Assembly (NCBI RefSeq): GCF_937920985.1
Contig: NZ_CALDXR010000005.1
Location: 3,343-67,342 of the forward strand
Length of the DNA stretch: 64,000 nucleotides
Source: an uncultured Phascolarctobacterium sp.
GTDB lineage: Bacteria; Bacillota; Negativicutes; Acidaminococcales; Acidaminococcaceae
Reading direction: 5' to 3'
The notes beneath the pieces are model-generated. The model ran no database searches. It had not been told where the DNA came from and saw only the letters and a program-made list of their open reading frames with translations. The translations under genes were made by a program, and so were the position numbers. Below are positions 51,420-61,104 of this stretch, in pieces (positions within the stretch are counted from its first letter, which is position 1; every line of letters begins with the position of its first letter).

Positions 51420-51884
51420 TTAACCTTCTACGTTCCAGATCTTAAAGCCATCGGGGCTGATACGGATAGCTTCAGTGCCATCAAATTTGTCATAGCACAG
51501 GTTACCGTTATCAATGTATCCGGGCCATGCGGTTACGATGGTAAACTTTTTGCTCAGTTTACGCATCAGGCTGTCAGTGTTGATGTGGAATACGGGTACA
51601 AACAAGGTCTGCAGTCTGTCAAGGATGATAACATCAGCATTATAGCTTGCCAGAATGTCCGCAAACATATCCGGAGCATACAAACCTCTGTCAGCAGCCG
51701 GAATAGCCAAAAACTCTTCGCTGATCAGCATACGGCAGTCAACGTAGGTCCATTTTTGAGATTCTGCAGCTTCACGTAAAACTTTGCTCTTGCCACTGCC
51801 CGGTTTACCGGTAACAATAACAACATTTCCTTTGTCGGCCTGAGCCTCTGCTACAACCTTCACTAATTCTTCAACTTGATTCAT
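51420..51884 (-). CDS. BrxF-like P-loop protein, outside any BREX locus
   Basis: 154 residues from the ATG at 51,884 (GAGGAGG at 8 bases). Walker A GKPGSGKS near residues 26-33 and a Walker B-like VIILDRLQTLF. The order of segments (KVLREAAE, YVDCRMLISEEFL, ADVIILD, FTIVTAWPG) matches BrxF, the small ATPase of BREX-3 phage-defence systems. No other brx gene is nearby; neighbours are pfkA and sigH. It may be a domesticated or stand-alone member of the family. Function unknown. Confidence 0.65.
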   Translation of the reverse strand: MNQVEELVKVVAEAQADKGNVVIVTGKPGSGKSKVLREAAESQKWTYVDCRMLISEEFLAIPAADRGLYAPDMFADILASYNADVIILDRLQTLFVPVFHINTDSLMRKLSKKFTIVTAWPGYIDNGNLCYDKFDGTEAIRISPDGFKIWNVEG

Positions 51885-51976
51885 TTGAAAAACCTCCTCT
51901 AACACCGAAGTGTCAATTTTGCTTTACTAACTTGTTAATATATCTATTCGCTGTACTTGCGTAAAATCCTCTTAAT

Positions 51977-52016
51977 AAAAAAACACCATTCTGAAAATTT
52001 CAAAATGATGTATATT
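51977..52016 (-). terminator. terminator of sigH
   Basis: ACACCATTCTGAAA / TTTCAAAATGATGT imperfect stem with T-runs on both strands. Confidence 0.65.
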
Positions 52017-52047
52017 TTTGTTACAGTTTTATCAATTATCCGCAGTT

Positions 52048-52776
52048 TCAGGAATTTTTATTCTTAAAACGCTCATACGGATCAATCGCCAGCAGTCCGC
52101 TGTAAACTGTACGCAGGTCAGTAATGTCTCCTTTGCTGATGATATATTTTTCAAGTTTACGCTTTACACGCTGCAGCGCATTATCAATAGATTTGATATG
52201 ACGCCCCAGCTCAGCAGCAATTTCCTGATAGGATTTGCCATCAAGATAGCTCATCAGAACCTTCCATTCCAGGTCACTGAGAATTTCATTCATCTTGCTC
52301 TCAATATCGCTGAATTCCTCACGGCTGATAATCATATCCTCCGGATTAGCAACCTTAACACCACTGATGACATCCAGCAATGTACGGTCACTGTCCTCCT
52401 CGTAAATCGGCTTGTTAAGCGATACATAGGAGTTGAGAGGAATATGCTTCTGTCTGGTAGCAGTTTTTATCGCTGTAATAATCTGCCTTGTTACACACAA
52501 CTCAGCAAACGCGCGGAACGAAGCCTGCTTGTCAGCACGGAAATCACGAATAGCCTTATACAGACCAATCATGCCTTCCTGAATGATGTCTTCGCGCTCT
52601 GCACCTATTAAAAAATAGCTGCGAGCCTTAGCTCTGACGAAGTTTCTGTATTTATGCAGCAGATATTCCTGTGCTAAAACATTATCATGCTGCTGTGATT
52701 CTAAAACGATTTCCTCATCAGTCATTTTTGCAAAAGCGTCATTAGGATCGTTTTGCATTACAGTATCTGTAGCCAT
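52048..52776 (-). CDS. sigH: sigma-H type RNA polymerase sigma factor
   Basis: 242 residues from the ATG at 52,776; a TTG one codon upstream is better spaced from GGAGG and may also serve. Region 2 reads YLLHKYRNFVRAKARSYFL and EDIIQEGMIGLYKAIRDF; region 4 ends SYQEIAAELGRHIKSIDNAL. SigH directs stationary-phase, competence and early sporulation genes in Bacillota. It stands in its conserved place downstream of yacP. Confidence 0.92.
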   Translation of the reverse strand: MATDTVMQNDPNDAFAKMTDEEIVLESQQHDNVLAQEYLLHKYRNFVRAKARSYFLIGAEREDIIQEGMIGLYKAIRDFRADKQASFRAFAELCVTRQIITAIKTATRQKHIPLNSYVSLNKPIYEEDSDRTLLDVISGVKVANPEDMIISREEFSDIESKMNEILSDLEWKVLMSYLDGKSYQEIAAELGRHIKSIDNALQRVKRKLEKYIISKGDITDLRTVYSGLLAIDPYERFKNKNS

Positions 52777-52892
52777 CAATAGCATATCCTCCGTCTATTT
52801 ATCTATCTGCCACTGTCTTGCAAAACAGTTATCGCAAATTTTTCATAACAAAAGCGTTAGTATTTTTATTATATCCCGAGCAGTGCTTTACG

Positions 52893-53411
52893 TCAACTTT
52901 TATCCCGGCGCAATTTTTCCAAATGCGCCAGCACATGACCGCTCACCCTGCCACCAAGCTCGTTTCTGTTTAAGGCGCGTCTGGGGACAGCCAGACGATT
53001 GGCAATTTCCTTTTTAGCCTTATAATACTGCTCGCGGAATTCTCGGGAGGAAATACGGTAGGCACCTGCTCCCAAAATATTAATCTGCTCAGCATAGTCA
53101 CTGGTGACAACAAAAACCTTGGCCTGTACGTGCCGCAGCTCATAAGTACGTCGTTCAATCCAGGAATCTGCTGTTTCACCTTCATTAGTAAACACAACAT
53201 CAATGCCATGAATCTTTTCGGATGCGGCAACGCCTGCCACCTCCTGCGCATCAAAAACTACAATGGCACGATACCCCTTAAAGGCAGCATATTCTGCCAC
53301 ACCCGCTACCAAAAGCTCGCGTGCATGCTCCAGGTTTTCCTGGCGGAGTTGGGCAAAATCCTTCCAGGCGTTAATTACATTATACCCATCAATTATCAGA
53401 TATTCGCCCAT
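52893..53411 (-). CDS. yacP: NYN-domain endoribonuclease (YacP/Rae1)
   Basis: 172 residues: YLIIDGYNVINAWKDF at the N-terminus carries the conserved Asp, followed by VVFDAQE and VVTSDYAEQ. A PIN-like nuclease; in Bacillus the orthologue enters the ribosomal A site and cuts mRNA. In the conserved run with rlmB. Confidence 0.9.
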   Translation of the reverse strand: MGEYLIIDGYNVINAWKDFAQLRQENLEHARELLVAGVAEYAAFKGYRAIVVFDAQEVAGVAASEKIHGIDVVFTNEGETADSWIERRTYELRHVQAKVFVVTSDYAEQINILGAGAYRISSREFREQYYKAKKEIANRLAVPRRALNRNELGGRVSGHVLAHLEKLRRDKS

Positions 53412-53423
53412 GCCTTCACCTCT

Positions 53424-54170
53424 TTAGAATTGATGTCGTTGACGCACTACCTCGTACATCAGAACAGCACCTGCTGCTGATGCATTCAGTGAATTAACGC
53501 CGCCATTCATCGGAATGCTGACAACATCATCACATTTTTGTTTAACCAGTCGGCCTAAGCCTCTGCCTTCAGCGCCAATCACCAGTACAATCGGCCCGGT
53601 CATATTGGCGGCATAAAAATCAACGCCATCCATATCAGCGCCCACAACCCAGCAGCCACGCTGCTTAAGCTCTTCGATGGTCTGGGCAATATTGCCGATC
53701 TGTACAACCGGTACATATTCCACCGCACCAGCTGAAATTTTGGCAACAACAGCGTTGAGCGGACAGCTGCGACGACGCGGCATCAATACACCATGTACGC
53801 CTGCAGCGTCAGCACTGCGGATAAGCGCACCCACGTTCTGCGGATCCTGCAGCTCATCAAGCAACAGAATAAATGGCTCTTCATTTTTTTCAGCTGCACG
53901 GGCAAATACATCGTCCAGAGTGCGGAAAGCAATTGGTGCAGCTAAAGCTGCTACGCCCTGATGACGCAGGCCCTTAGCCAGTTTATCCAGCTTTTCGGCC
54001 TTTACAGTCTCTACAGGCACGCCCTTTTCCTTAGCCAAGGCAATGATTTCGCCCAGGCTACCGCCATGAGCACCTTCCTGCAAAAGTATTTTGTTTATTG
54101 AGCGCTGGCTGCGCAAGGCTTCACTAACCGCATTACGTCCAGCTATTAAATCACTATTCTGCTCAGCCAT
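53424..54170 (-). CDS. rlmB: 23S rRNA (guanosine-2'-O)-methyltransferase RlmB/TrmH family
   Basis: 248 residues. An N-terminal substrate-binding domain (GRNAVSEALRS) and a SPOUT knot with LLDELQDPQNVGALIRSADAAG, VIGAEGRGL and MNGGVNSLNASAAGAVLMYE. It methylates the 23S rRNA P-loop region or a similar site. 12 bp before yacP. Confidence 0.93.
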   Translation of the reverse strand: MAEQNSDLIAGRNAVSEALRSQRSINKILLQEGAHGGSLGEIIALAKEKGVPVETVKAEKLDKLAKGLRHQGVAALAAPIAFRTLDDVFARAAEKNEEPFILLLDELQDPQNVGALIRSADAAGVHGVLMPRRRSCPLNAVVAKISAGAVEYVPVVQIGNIAQTIEELKQRGCWVVGADMDGVDFYAANMTGPIVLVIGAEGRGLGRLVKQKCDDVVSIPMNGGVNSLNASAAGAVLMYEVVRQRHQF

Positions 54171-54179
54171 AGTTTCTCC

Positions 54180-54881
54180 TTACTGCTTTTGCTCTGCCTT
54201 GGCTTTTGCTGCCAAGATTGCCTGCAGACGGCCACAGGACATAGCGCCCTCGTGACATACGCCCTCAGATACACAGGTAGGACCTGCATTTTCAAAAATA
54301 ACAGGCGCTACCTCCTGGCATTGGCGCAGCATCTCATTAGCCAACGCACGGATTTCCCATTGTGCACGGGTGCAGCAGCGCAGGCTGAAGAAGTTCAGCA
54401 GAGAACGCGCATTAAACGTGCAGACAATCTTCGTTTCTGTTGCGTTAGGCAAAATATAACGGGCATCCTCAGCTGGAATACCCAGCGCGATAAACTCGTC
54501 ATACATTTCCTGAATCTCAGCCATCAGCTTGTCAAACTTTGCCTTAGCTGCAGGCTTGGAGGCAATAGAAGCGGGCACGATTGTTTCAAAATCATGCTCC
54601 TTAACGTAACGCTGAGATTGCTGGGAATAAGAAGCAATGCGGTGACGCACCAATTGATGTGTCAAAACGCGGGATACGCCTTCGATAGCAAAGGTAAAGG
54701 TAACATGCTCCAGGGTAGACAAATGCCCCATGCTTACCAGCTTACGTACCAGCTTCGCTGCCTGCTCGTCGCTGATTTTTTCTTCCAGCTGGGCAGCACC
54801 AATCGGAGAATAGCACAGACGTGCACTCATCGCCACAGTGCGCTCCGGCTCCGGCGTATGACGTACTAATTTTACCATCAT
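54180..54881 (-). CDS. thyX: flavin-dependent thymidylate synthase
   Basis: 233 residues from the ATG at 54,881 (GGAG at 9 bases). The ThyX motif RHRIASYSQQSQRY is around residues 75-88. It makes dTMP from dUMP with FAD and methylenetetrahydrofolate. It lies between mrnC and rlmB in the usual Bacillota cluster. Confidence 0.95.
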   Translation of the reverse strand: MMVKLVRHTPEPERTVAMSARLCYSPIGAAQLEEKISDEQAAKLVRKLVSMGHLSTLEHVTFTFAIEGVSRVLTHQLVRHRIASYSQQSQRYVKEHDFETIVPASIASKPAAKAKFDKLMAEIQEMYDEFIALGIPAEDARYILPNATETKIVCTFNARSLLNFFSLRCCTRAQWEIRALANEMLRQCQEVAPVIFENAGPTCVSEGVCHEGAMSCGRLQAILAAKAKAEQKQ

Positions 54882-54923
54882 CGTTATCATCTCCTCTCTT
54901 TTCAACGGACAAATAGAGGGGTA

Positions 54924-55391
54924 TTATTTTTTGTGATTTTCCTGCATATATTTACTAATAATATCAAAGGAAAGATCCATAACCTCCTGCAGGCGCTCCT
55001 CACGTTCTTCGAGGAAGAGCCAGCCCAAAAGTGCTTCAAAGGCTGTTGCCATACGGTATTCATGTACGGAGGCACTTTTCGGCACCATCGACTTGGCATT
55101 GCGTCCGCGACGGAAAATAACGCTTTCCTCCTCGCTCAGGCTCGCCTCCAGCTGCTGCATTGCCTGACATTGGCACACTGCAGAAACCATCTTGGAACCG
55201 ATATCATGCACAATGCGTACATGCTTGGAGTTCGGCAAAAGGCGCAGACGTACATACATAGAAAATACTACGTCGCCGATATATGCCAGTAATATAGGAT
55301 TTATTTCCTTAGTGGCAGGAAAAGGAGCACCGGCAGCCGCACAGGCTGCCAGGGCATGCTCCTTTAGCATTTTGTATTGTTCAAATTTCAT
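54924..55391 (-). CDS. mrnC: mini-ribonuclease III
   Basis: 155 residues: an RNase III catalytic domain without a dsRNA-binding domain; LLAYIGDVVFSMYVR holds the catalytic Asp, and ATAFEALLGWLFL the second acidic site. It matures 23S rRNA. Its ATG overlaps the cysS stop by one base (TAATG). Confidence 0.93.
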   Translation of the reverse strand: MKFEQYKMLKEHALAACAAAGAPFPATKEINPILLAYIGDVVFSMYVRLRLLPNSKHVRIVHDIGSKMVSAVCQCQAMQQLEASLSEEESVIFRRGRNAKSMVPKSASVHEYRMATAFEALLGWLFLEEREERLQEVMDLSFDIISKYMQENHKK

Positions 55392-56836
55392 TATTGCTTA
55401 GACCATTTTACGCCTTGCGGAGTATCCTGCAGCACAATGCCGATTTCATTCAGCTTGTTGCGCAGCTCATCTGCCAATGCGTAATTTTTGTTTTTACGTG
55501 CATTCTGACGCATAGCAATAAGCATTTCCACCAGCTCGGCTTCCTTGCTGTCGCCTGCTTTCTCTGCAGCCGGAGCAGCAGTTTTTTCCAGAACACCTAT
55601 AATAGAGCAGGTTTCTGCAAAAACATCGTTGAACATAGCAACCAGCTTGCCGTCCGGTTTAATGCCGGCATCAACAACTGCCTTGTGGTAAATGTTGATT
55701 TCCTTAGCCAGAGCAAACATATGGCTGATAGCCAGCGCAGTGTTGAAGTCATCGCGCATAGCCTCCATAAATGCTTCACGCAGCTCCTTAACCTTCTCGC
55801 GCAGTGCCAGGCTTTCGGCAGTCGGGCCTGCGCTCAGCATTTCGCTCAGCTCGCCCAAGGTTTCCTGTGCCTGACGCAGACGAGCAAGGCTCTTTTGTGC
55901 TTCGGTAAGACGTGCATCGCTGAAGTCCAGCGGGCTGCGGTAATGCGTAGAAACGATGAAGAAACGCAGTGTTTCCGGGTCGTAATGCTCTAAGATATCA
56001 ATAACCATGAAGAAGTTACCCAGAGATTTGGACATTTTTTCTTCGTTAACGGTAATAAAGCCGTTGTGCAGCCAGTAATGTACGAAAGGATGAATGCCGG
56101 TGCAGCCTTCGGACTGGGCAATCTCGTTTTCATGATGCGGGAAAATCAAATCGCTGCCGCCGCCATGGAAGTCAAAGGTTTCGCCCAGATATTTCATGCT
56201 CATGGTAGAGCATTCAATATGCCAGCCGGGACGACCAGGTCCCCAAGGACTTTCCCATGCAGGCTCGCCCGGTTTAGCAGATTTCCACAGTGCAAAATCC
56301 ATCGGATTACGCTTGCGGTCGTCAACGTCTACACGTGCGCCAGCCAGCATATCCTCCAGATTACGGCCGGAAAGCTGACCATAGTATTTAAATTTTTCTA
56401 CGCTATAGAAAACGTCACCATCAACAACATAGCCATAGCCATTATCAATCAGGCATTGCACGGTAGCGATGATATCATTGATATGCTCGGATACACGCGG
56501 ATAAACATGTGCACGACGTACATTAAGCTTATCCATTACTTCGAAGTAGGAATCAATATAGCGATTGCAGATATCATACCATTGTACGCCTTCTTTATTG
56601 GCAGTGTTGATAATCTTGTCATCAACATCAGTAAAGTTCTGTACATGGGTTACATCATAGCCTTCGTGCTCCAGGAAACGGCGGATAACGTCCCAGGTTA
56701 CGAACGGACGCGCATTACCAACATGCGGATGATTGTACGGAGTAACACCGCAAACATAGATGTTGGCTTTGCCAGGATGAATAGGTACGAATTCTTCTTT
56801 TTGTTTGGTTAAGGTGTTATATACTTTAATGCTCAT
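55391..56836 (-). CDS. cysS: cysteinyl-tRNA synthetase
   Basis: 481 residues from the ATG at 56,836. The HIGH-type motif reads PHVGNARPF after zinc ligand Cys in YVCGVTPYN; other zinc ligands lie in WHIECS and HHENE; KMSKS is intact in EEKMSKSLGNF. No T-box leader was seen upstream. Cotranslated with mrnC. Confidence 0.95.
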   Translation of the reverse strand: MSIKVYNTLTKQKEEFVPIHPGKANIYVCGVTPYNHPHVGNARPFVTWDVIRRFLEHEGYDVTHVQNFTDVDDKIINTANKEGVQWYDICNRYIDSYFEVMDKLNVRRAHVYPRVSEHINDIIATVQCLIDNGYGYVVDGDVFYSVEKFKYYGQLSGRNLEDMLAGARVDVDDRKRNPMDFALWKSAKPGEPAWESPWGPGRPGWHIECSTMSMKYLGETFDFHGGGSDLIFPHHENEIAQSEGCTGIHPFVHYWLHNGFITVNEEKMSKSLGNFFMVIDILEHYDPETLRFFIVSTHYRSPLDFSDARLTEAQKSLARLRQAQETLGELSEMLSAGPTAESLALREKVKELREAFMEAMRDDFNTALAISHMFALAKEINIYHKAVVDAGIKPDGKLVAMFNDVFAETCSIIGVLEKTAAPAAEKAGDSKEAELVEMLIAMRQNARKNKNYALADELRNKLNEIGIVLQDTPQGVKWSKQ

Positions 56837-56935
56837 AATAACTATTCCTTTGCAAAAATTCTCTGAGCGACGAGAAGGCTTTAGATGCAAGCAACGCCGT
56901 TACGAAGCAGAAGAAGCCTTATCGTCGGTCATCAA

Positions 56936-58411
56936 TCAAAGATTTACGCCTGCTTTTGCCAAGCTGGATTTAATACGTTTTGCAGTACGCTCAACGCCCA
57001 GCAGCGGAACCATTGCTGCCAGCTCAGGACCATGTTGGTTGCCGGTCAGAGCGACACGAATCGGCATGAATACATCCTTGCCCTTCAGCTTAGTTGCTTT
57101 CTGAATCTGCTTGAACAGAGCTTTAACTGCAGCATTGTCCAGGTTTTCTACCTTTGGCAGCTCTTCCAGCAGCATATTGATAACGGTCGGTACAGTTTCA
57201 GCCTTCAGGACTGCTTCTGCTTCCTCGTTTTCAAAATCGAATTCATCATTGAAGTACATTTCTACGCATTCAGGAATCTGTGCAGCATAAGAAATGTGCT
57301 CCTGTGCGGTTGCTACAACGCGTTTCAGCCAAGCCAGCTTCTCGCCTTCTTCTTCGCCAGTCATGTAGCCTGCAGCAATCATATGCGGTTTAGCAGCTTC
57401 AAAGAATGCTTCCGCATCCAGCTGACGCATATAGTGCTGGTTAATCCAGTTCAGCTTGTCGATATCGAAAACAGCGGGGTTCTTGGCAACGCGGTCCATG
57501 CTGAATTCGTGAATCAGCTCGTCCATGCTGAAGATTTCCTGCTCGCTGTTCGGAGCCCAACCCAAAAGTGCCAGGAAGTTGTTGATAGCTTCCGGCAGGT
57601 AGCCCAGCTGACGATATTGGTCAACACTGGTAGCGCCGTGACGCTTGCTCATTTTGGTGTGGTCCTTGCCCAGAATCAGGGAAATGTGACCGAAGGTCGG
57701 TTGCTTAAAGCCCAGTGCATCATAAACAAGGCATTGACGCGGAGTGTTGGACAGATGCTCTTCTGCGCGGATTACGTGGGTAATATGCATCAGCGCATCG
57801 TCGATAACTACAGCATAGTTATAGGTCGGGATGCCGTCAGATTTAACGATAACGAAATCACCGATATTATTGGAATCAAAAACTACATCGCCACGAACCA
57901 TGTCGCGAACGAGAATCTGCTGGTCGGCAGGAACACGGAAGCGAACGGTCGGTTTGCGGCCTTCAGCTTTGAACTGAGCAATCTGCTCTTCGGTCAGATG
58001 GCGGCATTTGCCCATGTAACGCGGCATTTTGCCTTCTTTAATCAGGCTCTGGCGTTCTTCCTCCAGCTCCTCATCGGTGCAGTAGCAATAGTAAGCCTTA
58101 CCTTCAGCCAGCAGCTTGTCAGTATATTTTTTGTAGATGTCAAGACGTTCCATCTGATGGTACGGGCCATTCGGTCCGCCAACATCAACGCCCTCATCCC
58201 AGTCCATACCCAGCCACTTCAAAGCAGCCTTGATGTTTTCCTCGGATTCCGGGGTAGAACGCTCACGGTCAGTATCCTCGATACGCAGAATCAGCTTGCC
58301 GCCGGTTTTGCGAGCCAGCAGATAGTTGAACAGCGCACTGCGCGCACCACCGATATGGAACGGGCCAGTCGGACTCGGCGCAAATCTTACTCTAACTTCA
58401 TCATTACACAT
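56936..58411 (-). CDS. gltX: glutamyl-tRNA synthetase
   Basis: 491 residues, class I: HIGH motif in RFAPSPTGPFHIGGAR, KMSKR in HTKMSKRHGAT, and the C-terminal anticodon-binding part. In Bacillota it is often non-discriminating and also charges tRNA-Gln; the sequence alone does not settle this. Confidence 0.95.
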   Translation of the reverse strand: MCNDEVRVRFAPSPTGPFHIGGARSALFNYLLARKTGGKLILRIEDTDRERSTPESEENIKAALKWLGMDWDEGVDVGGPNGPYHQMERLDIYKKYTDKLLAEGKAYYCYCTDEELEEERQSLIKEGKMPRYMGKCRHLTEEQIAQFKAEGRKPTVRFRVPADQQILVRDMVRGDVVFDSNNIGDFVIVKSDGIPTYNYAVVIDDALMHITHVIRAEEHLSNTPRQCLVYDALGFKQPTFGHISLILGKDHTKMSKRHGATSVDQYRQLGYLPEAINNFLALLGWAPNSEQEIFSMDELIHEFSMDRVAKNPAVFDIDKLNWINQHYMRQLDAEAFFEAAKPHMIAAGYMTGEEEGEKLAWLKRVVATAQEHISYAAQIPECVEMYFNDEFDFENEEAEAVLKAETVPTVINMLLEELPKVENLDNAAVKALFKQIQKATKLKGKDVFMPIRVALTGNQHGPELAAMVPLLGVERTAKRIKSSLAKAGVNL

Positions 58412-58544
58412 TGATATATCCCTCCAAATTTATCTATTAACATTAGATTTACCAAAAAAGCACAATCACTCCGGCTCCGGCTAAAATAAATTTCCTTCCG
58501 CCGGTATATCCAACCAGATTACACTTATCAGTCTAATTATTATA

Positions 58545-59045
58545 TCACATCTTGACAATGCTCGCCACAGCTTCAGCGGCAATACCTTCGCCTCTTCCTG
58601 TAAAACCGAGCTTTTCTGTTGTTGTCGCCTTAATATTTACTACCGACTCAGTAACATCCAAGACCTTGGCAACATTAGTACGCATTGCGGCAATATAGCC
58701 TGCTAGCTTCGGGCGTTGGGCAATAATCGTCACATCCACGTTATTAACCTGCCAGCCTTCCTCCTGCAAGAGCTTTTTGACATGCAGCGTCAGCTGCATG
58801 CTGTCTGCACCCTTAAAGCGTTCATCCGTATCAGGGAAGTGCTTGCCGATATCGCCCATAGCGGCAGCGCCCAAAAGCGCATCCATCAGCGCATGCAAAG
58901 CTACATCTGCATCACTGTGTCCTAAAAGGCCTTTTTCATAGGGCACATCAACACCACAGATGATTAATTTACGGTCTTCTACCAGCTTATGTACATCATA
59001 GCCACAGCCAATGCGAAACTGCGGCAGCATAATCTTATTTTCCAT
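58545..59045 (-). CDS. ispF: 2-C-methyl-D-erythritol 2,4-cyclodiphosphate synthase
   Basis: 166 residues from the ATG at 59,045 (AGGAG at 7 bases), overlapping the end of ispD by 11 bp. Zinc-site GCGYDVHKL near the start, HSDADVALHALMDALLGAA, and the C-terminal TTEKLGFTGRGEGIAAEAV. Fifth step of the MEP isoprenoid pathway. Confidence 0.95.
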   Translation of the reverse strand: MENKIMLPQFRIGCGYDVHKLVEDRKLIICGVDVPYEKGLLGHSDADVALHALMDALLGAAAMGDIGKHFPDTDERFKGADSMQLTLHVKKLLQEEGWQVNNVDVTIIAQRPKLAGYIAAMRTNVAKVLDVTESVVNIKATTTEKLGFTGRGEGIAAEAVASIVKM

Positions 59046-59757
59046 TTTCCTGCTCCTGTTGTGCCAGCAGATTTTCTGCAAAGAGCAAATCCTCCGGCGT
59101 GGTAATTTTAATATTTTCGTAGCGCCCCAGCGCTGTCGCTACCTTATGTCCCATCAGCTCTACTACCGAAGCATCGTCGGTAACAGCAGCGGGATATGCC
59201 GCCAGCTGCGCGTAAGCCTGTTTCAACAGTTCCGCTGTAAAAATCTGCGGTGTCTGTACTGCCATCAGCGTACTGCGCTCAGGCGTAGCAGTTACAATAC
59301 CGTCGGTGCCGACAACCTTGATGGTATCCTTCACCGGAACGGCAGCAATTGCGGCGCCATGCACCTTAGCAGCCGCTAAGGTGCGTTCAAAAACAGCGCG
59401 TCCCGCAAAGGGACGCGCGCCATCGTGTACAGCGATATAACAGTCAGTTTCTTCCACTGTCGCCAGCGCATTGGCAACACTATCCTGACGCTCCTTGCCA
59501 CCGGCTACCACGCAAAACGGCAACGTCTTAAAATACGCCTCCTGATAACCGGCTAAAAGCTCCTGGCCTTCGGCCACCTCCTGCGGCGCCAGCACGACAA
59601 CAGCACGCTTCACAAATCCTGTTATAGCCAGCATATGCAGACAGTGCACCAGCAGCGGTGCACCGTTCAGCATAGCAAAGGCCTTATTAATTCCCAGCCC
59701 CAAACGCTTACCTGCGCCTGCAGCCGGAACAATTACAATAAGTTCATCCTTGCCCAT
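59035..59757 (-). CDS. ispD: 2-C-methyl-D-erythritol 4-phosphate cytidylyltransferase
   Basis: 240 residues. The CTP-binding loop is VPAAGAGKRLGLGINKAF, with VHDGARPF and VTDDASVVE further on. Third step of the MEP pathway; cotranslated with ispF and preceded 10 bp upstream by the PIN/TRAM gene. Confidence 0.95.
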   Translation of the reverse strand: MGKDELIVIVPAAGAGKRLGLGINKAFAMLNGAPLLVHCLHMLAITGFVKRAVVVLAPQEVAEGQELLAGYQEAYFKTLPFCVVAGGKERQDSVANALATVEETDCYIAVHDGARPFAGRAVFERTLAAAKVHGAAIAAVPVKDTIKVVGTDGIVTATPERSTLMAVQTPQIFTAELLKQAYAQLAAYPAAVTDDASVVELMGHKVATALGRYENIKITTPEDLLFAENLLAQQEQENGK

Positions 59758-59767
59758 CTCAAAGCTC

Positions 59768-60898
59768 CTATTTTGTTTTGGCGAAAATCATTCTTCCGGC
59801 AGATGTCTGCAGTACACTGGTTACCACAACAATCGCACTGTGACCAATAGAGTGACGTCCGTTTTCTACGACAATCATAGTGCCATCATCAAGATAAGCA
59901 ACAGCTTGTCCCTGCTCCTTGCCTTCCTTAACCAGAAAGACATTCATTTCCTCGCCTGCAACAACTACCGGTTTAATGGCATTCGCCAGCTCATTGATAT
60001 TCAATACCTTAACGCCCTGGATACCGGCAACCTTATTCAGGTTATAATCATTAGTAATGATGTCAGCATTAGCCTGTCTTGCCAAACGTACCAGCTTAGC
60101 ATCCACGCCATCCAGATCATCGTAATCATTATCTACAACCAGAATACGATTCTTGTAGCTTATTTGCAAATCATGCACCAAATCCAGACCACGACGCCCT
60201 TTGGCGCGCTTCATATTATCCGAAGAATCCGCCAGCTTCTGCAGCTCCTCCAACACAAAATTCGGCACTACCAGCTGACCGTCCAAAAAGCCTGCAGCCA
60301 TAATATCCATAACACGTCCGTCAATAATGACGCTGGTATCAAGCAATTTATTGCTGCTGTAAAGACGGTCCCCCAAAGGGCCCTCCAATACGCTCTTTGT
60401 TTCATCGACAGGCTTTACGGATTTACGCGTAGGAATGCGGTTAAAAAACTCCACAATATCATTATGCTTACGCAAAGCCAGCTTAGCACCGACAACCGAA
60501 AGTACAAGGCTTAGTACGATGGGAATAAACGGTCCGATAACCGGCAGTCTGGAAAAAGGACTGCCTATCAGATTTGCTAAAATCAGACCGATGCCGATAC
60601 CGAAAATCATTACCAGAATATCACTGGTAGGTACGCCGGAGAGAGAAACCGTCAGACGTTCAGCGTAATTGAACAGCCATTTTGTAATAAACGGTGCCAA
60701 TACTAAGCCAAGCCAGGAAGATATAAAAAGACCTGGTAAGGTCAGTATCATGGTAGCAAAGGTAATTCCCATTAAGCCATTGCCGTGTAAATCATAGCCC
60801 AAGTAATTTGATAAAAACGGTAAAGATAAATTTGTTAGTATGAGTCCGGTTACAATAATAATTAACGATATGCTCAAGCTAATAATTTTTCTCAGCAT
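59768..60898 (-). CDS. PIN and TRAM domain integral membrane protein (YacL type)
   Basis: 376 residues from the ATG at 60,898. Four membrane segments occupy residues 1-135. A PIN nuclease-like domain follows (LLDTSVIIDGRVMDI, with acidic residues in DLDGVDAKLVRLA and ITNDYNLN), then a C-terminal TRAM domain. Probably a membrane-bound ribonuclease, substrate unknown. Conserved between carD and ispD in Bacillota. Confidence 0.92.
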   Translation of the reverse strand: MLRKIISLSISLIIIVTGLILTNLSLPFLSNYLGYDLHGNGLMGITFATMILTLPGLFISSWLGLVLAPFITKWLFNYAERLTVSLSGVPTSDILVMIFGIGIGLILANLIGSPFSRLPVIGPFIPIVLSLVLSVVGAKLALRKHNDIVEFFNRIPTRKSVKPVDETKSVLEGPLGDRLYSSNKLLDTSVIIDGRVMDIMAAGFLDGQLVVPNFVLEELQKLADSSDNMKRAKGRRGLDLVHDLQISYKNRILVVDNDYDDLDGVDAKLVRLARQANADIITNDYNLNKVAGIQGVKVLNINELANAIKPVVVAGEEMNVFLVKEGKEQGQAVAYLDDGTMIVVENGRHSIGHSAIVVVTSVLQTSAGRMIFAKTK

Positions 60899-61043
60899 TG
60901 CATTTTCTCCTTTCTTTAAAATTTGCTTCATAGTAGTTCTTGTTACTACTATATCAATTATATAATACAGCTATAGTCGTCAAAATACAAGTAAATAACT
61001 TTTTTTAATATGACATTAATGAAAAAAACGTCTAAAAAAATTG

Positions 61044-61093
61044 CAAAAAACCGTTTTAAAGCGGTTGGCAATGCAACAGCCTTAAAACGGTCT
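61044..61093 (-). terminator. terminator of carD
   Basis: ACCGTTTTAA / TTAAAACGGT arms with inner pairing and a T-run on the minus strand. Confidence 0.8.
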
Positions 61094-61104
61094 ATATATC
61101 ATAT

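Noticed and set aside
51420..51884. A BREX-3 phage-defence locus
   Set aside because: Only the BrxF-like gene is present; none of the other BREX components occur nearby.
56885..58414. 509-codon open frame on the plus strand
   Set aside because: Complete mirror of gltX; no independent signals.
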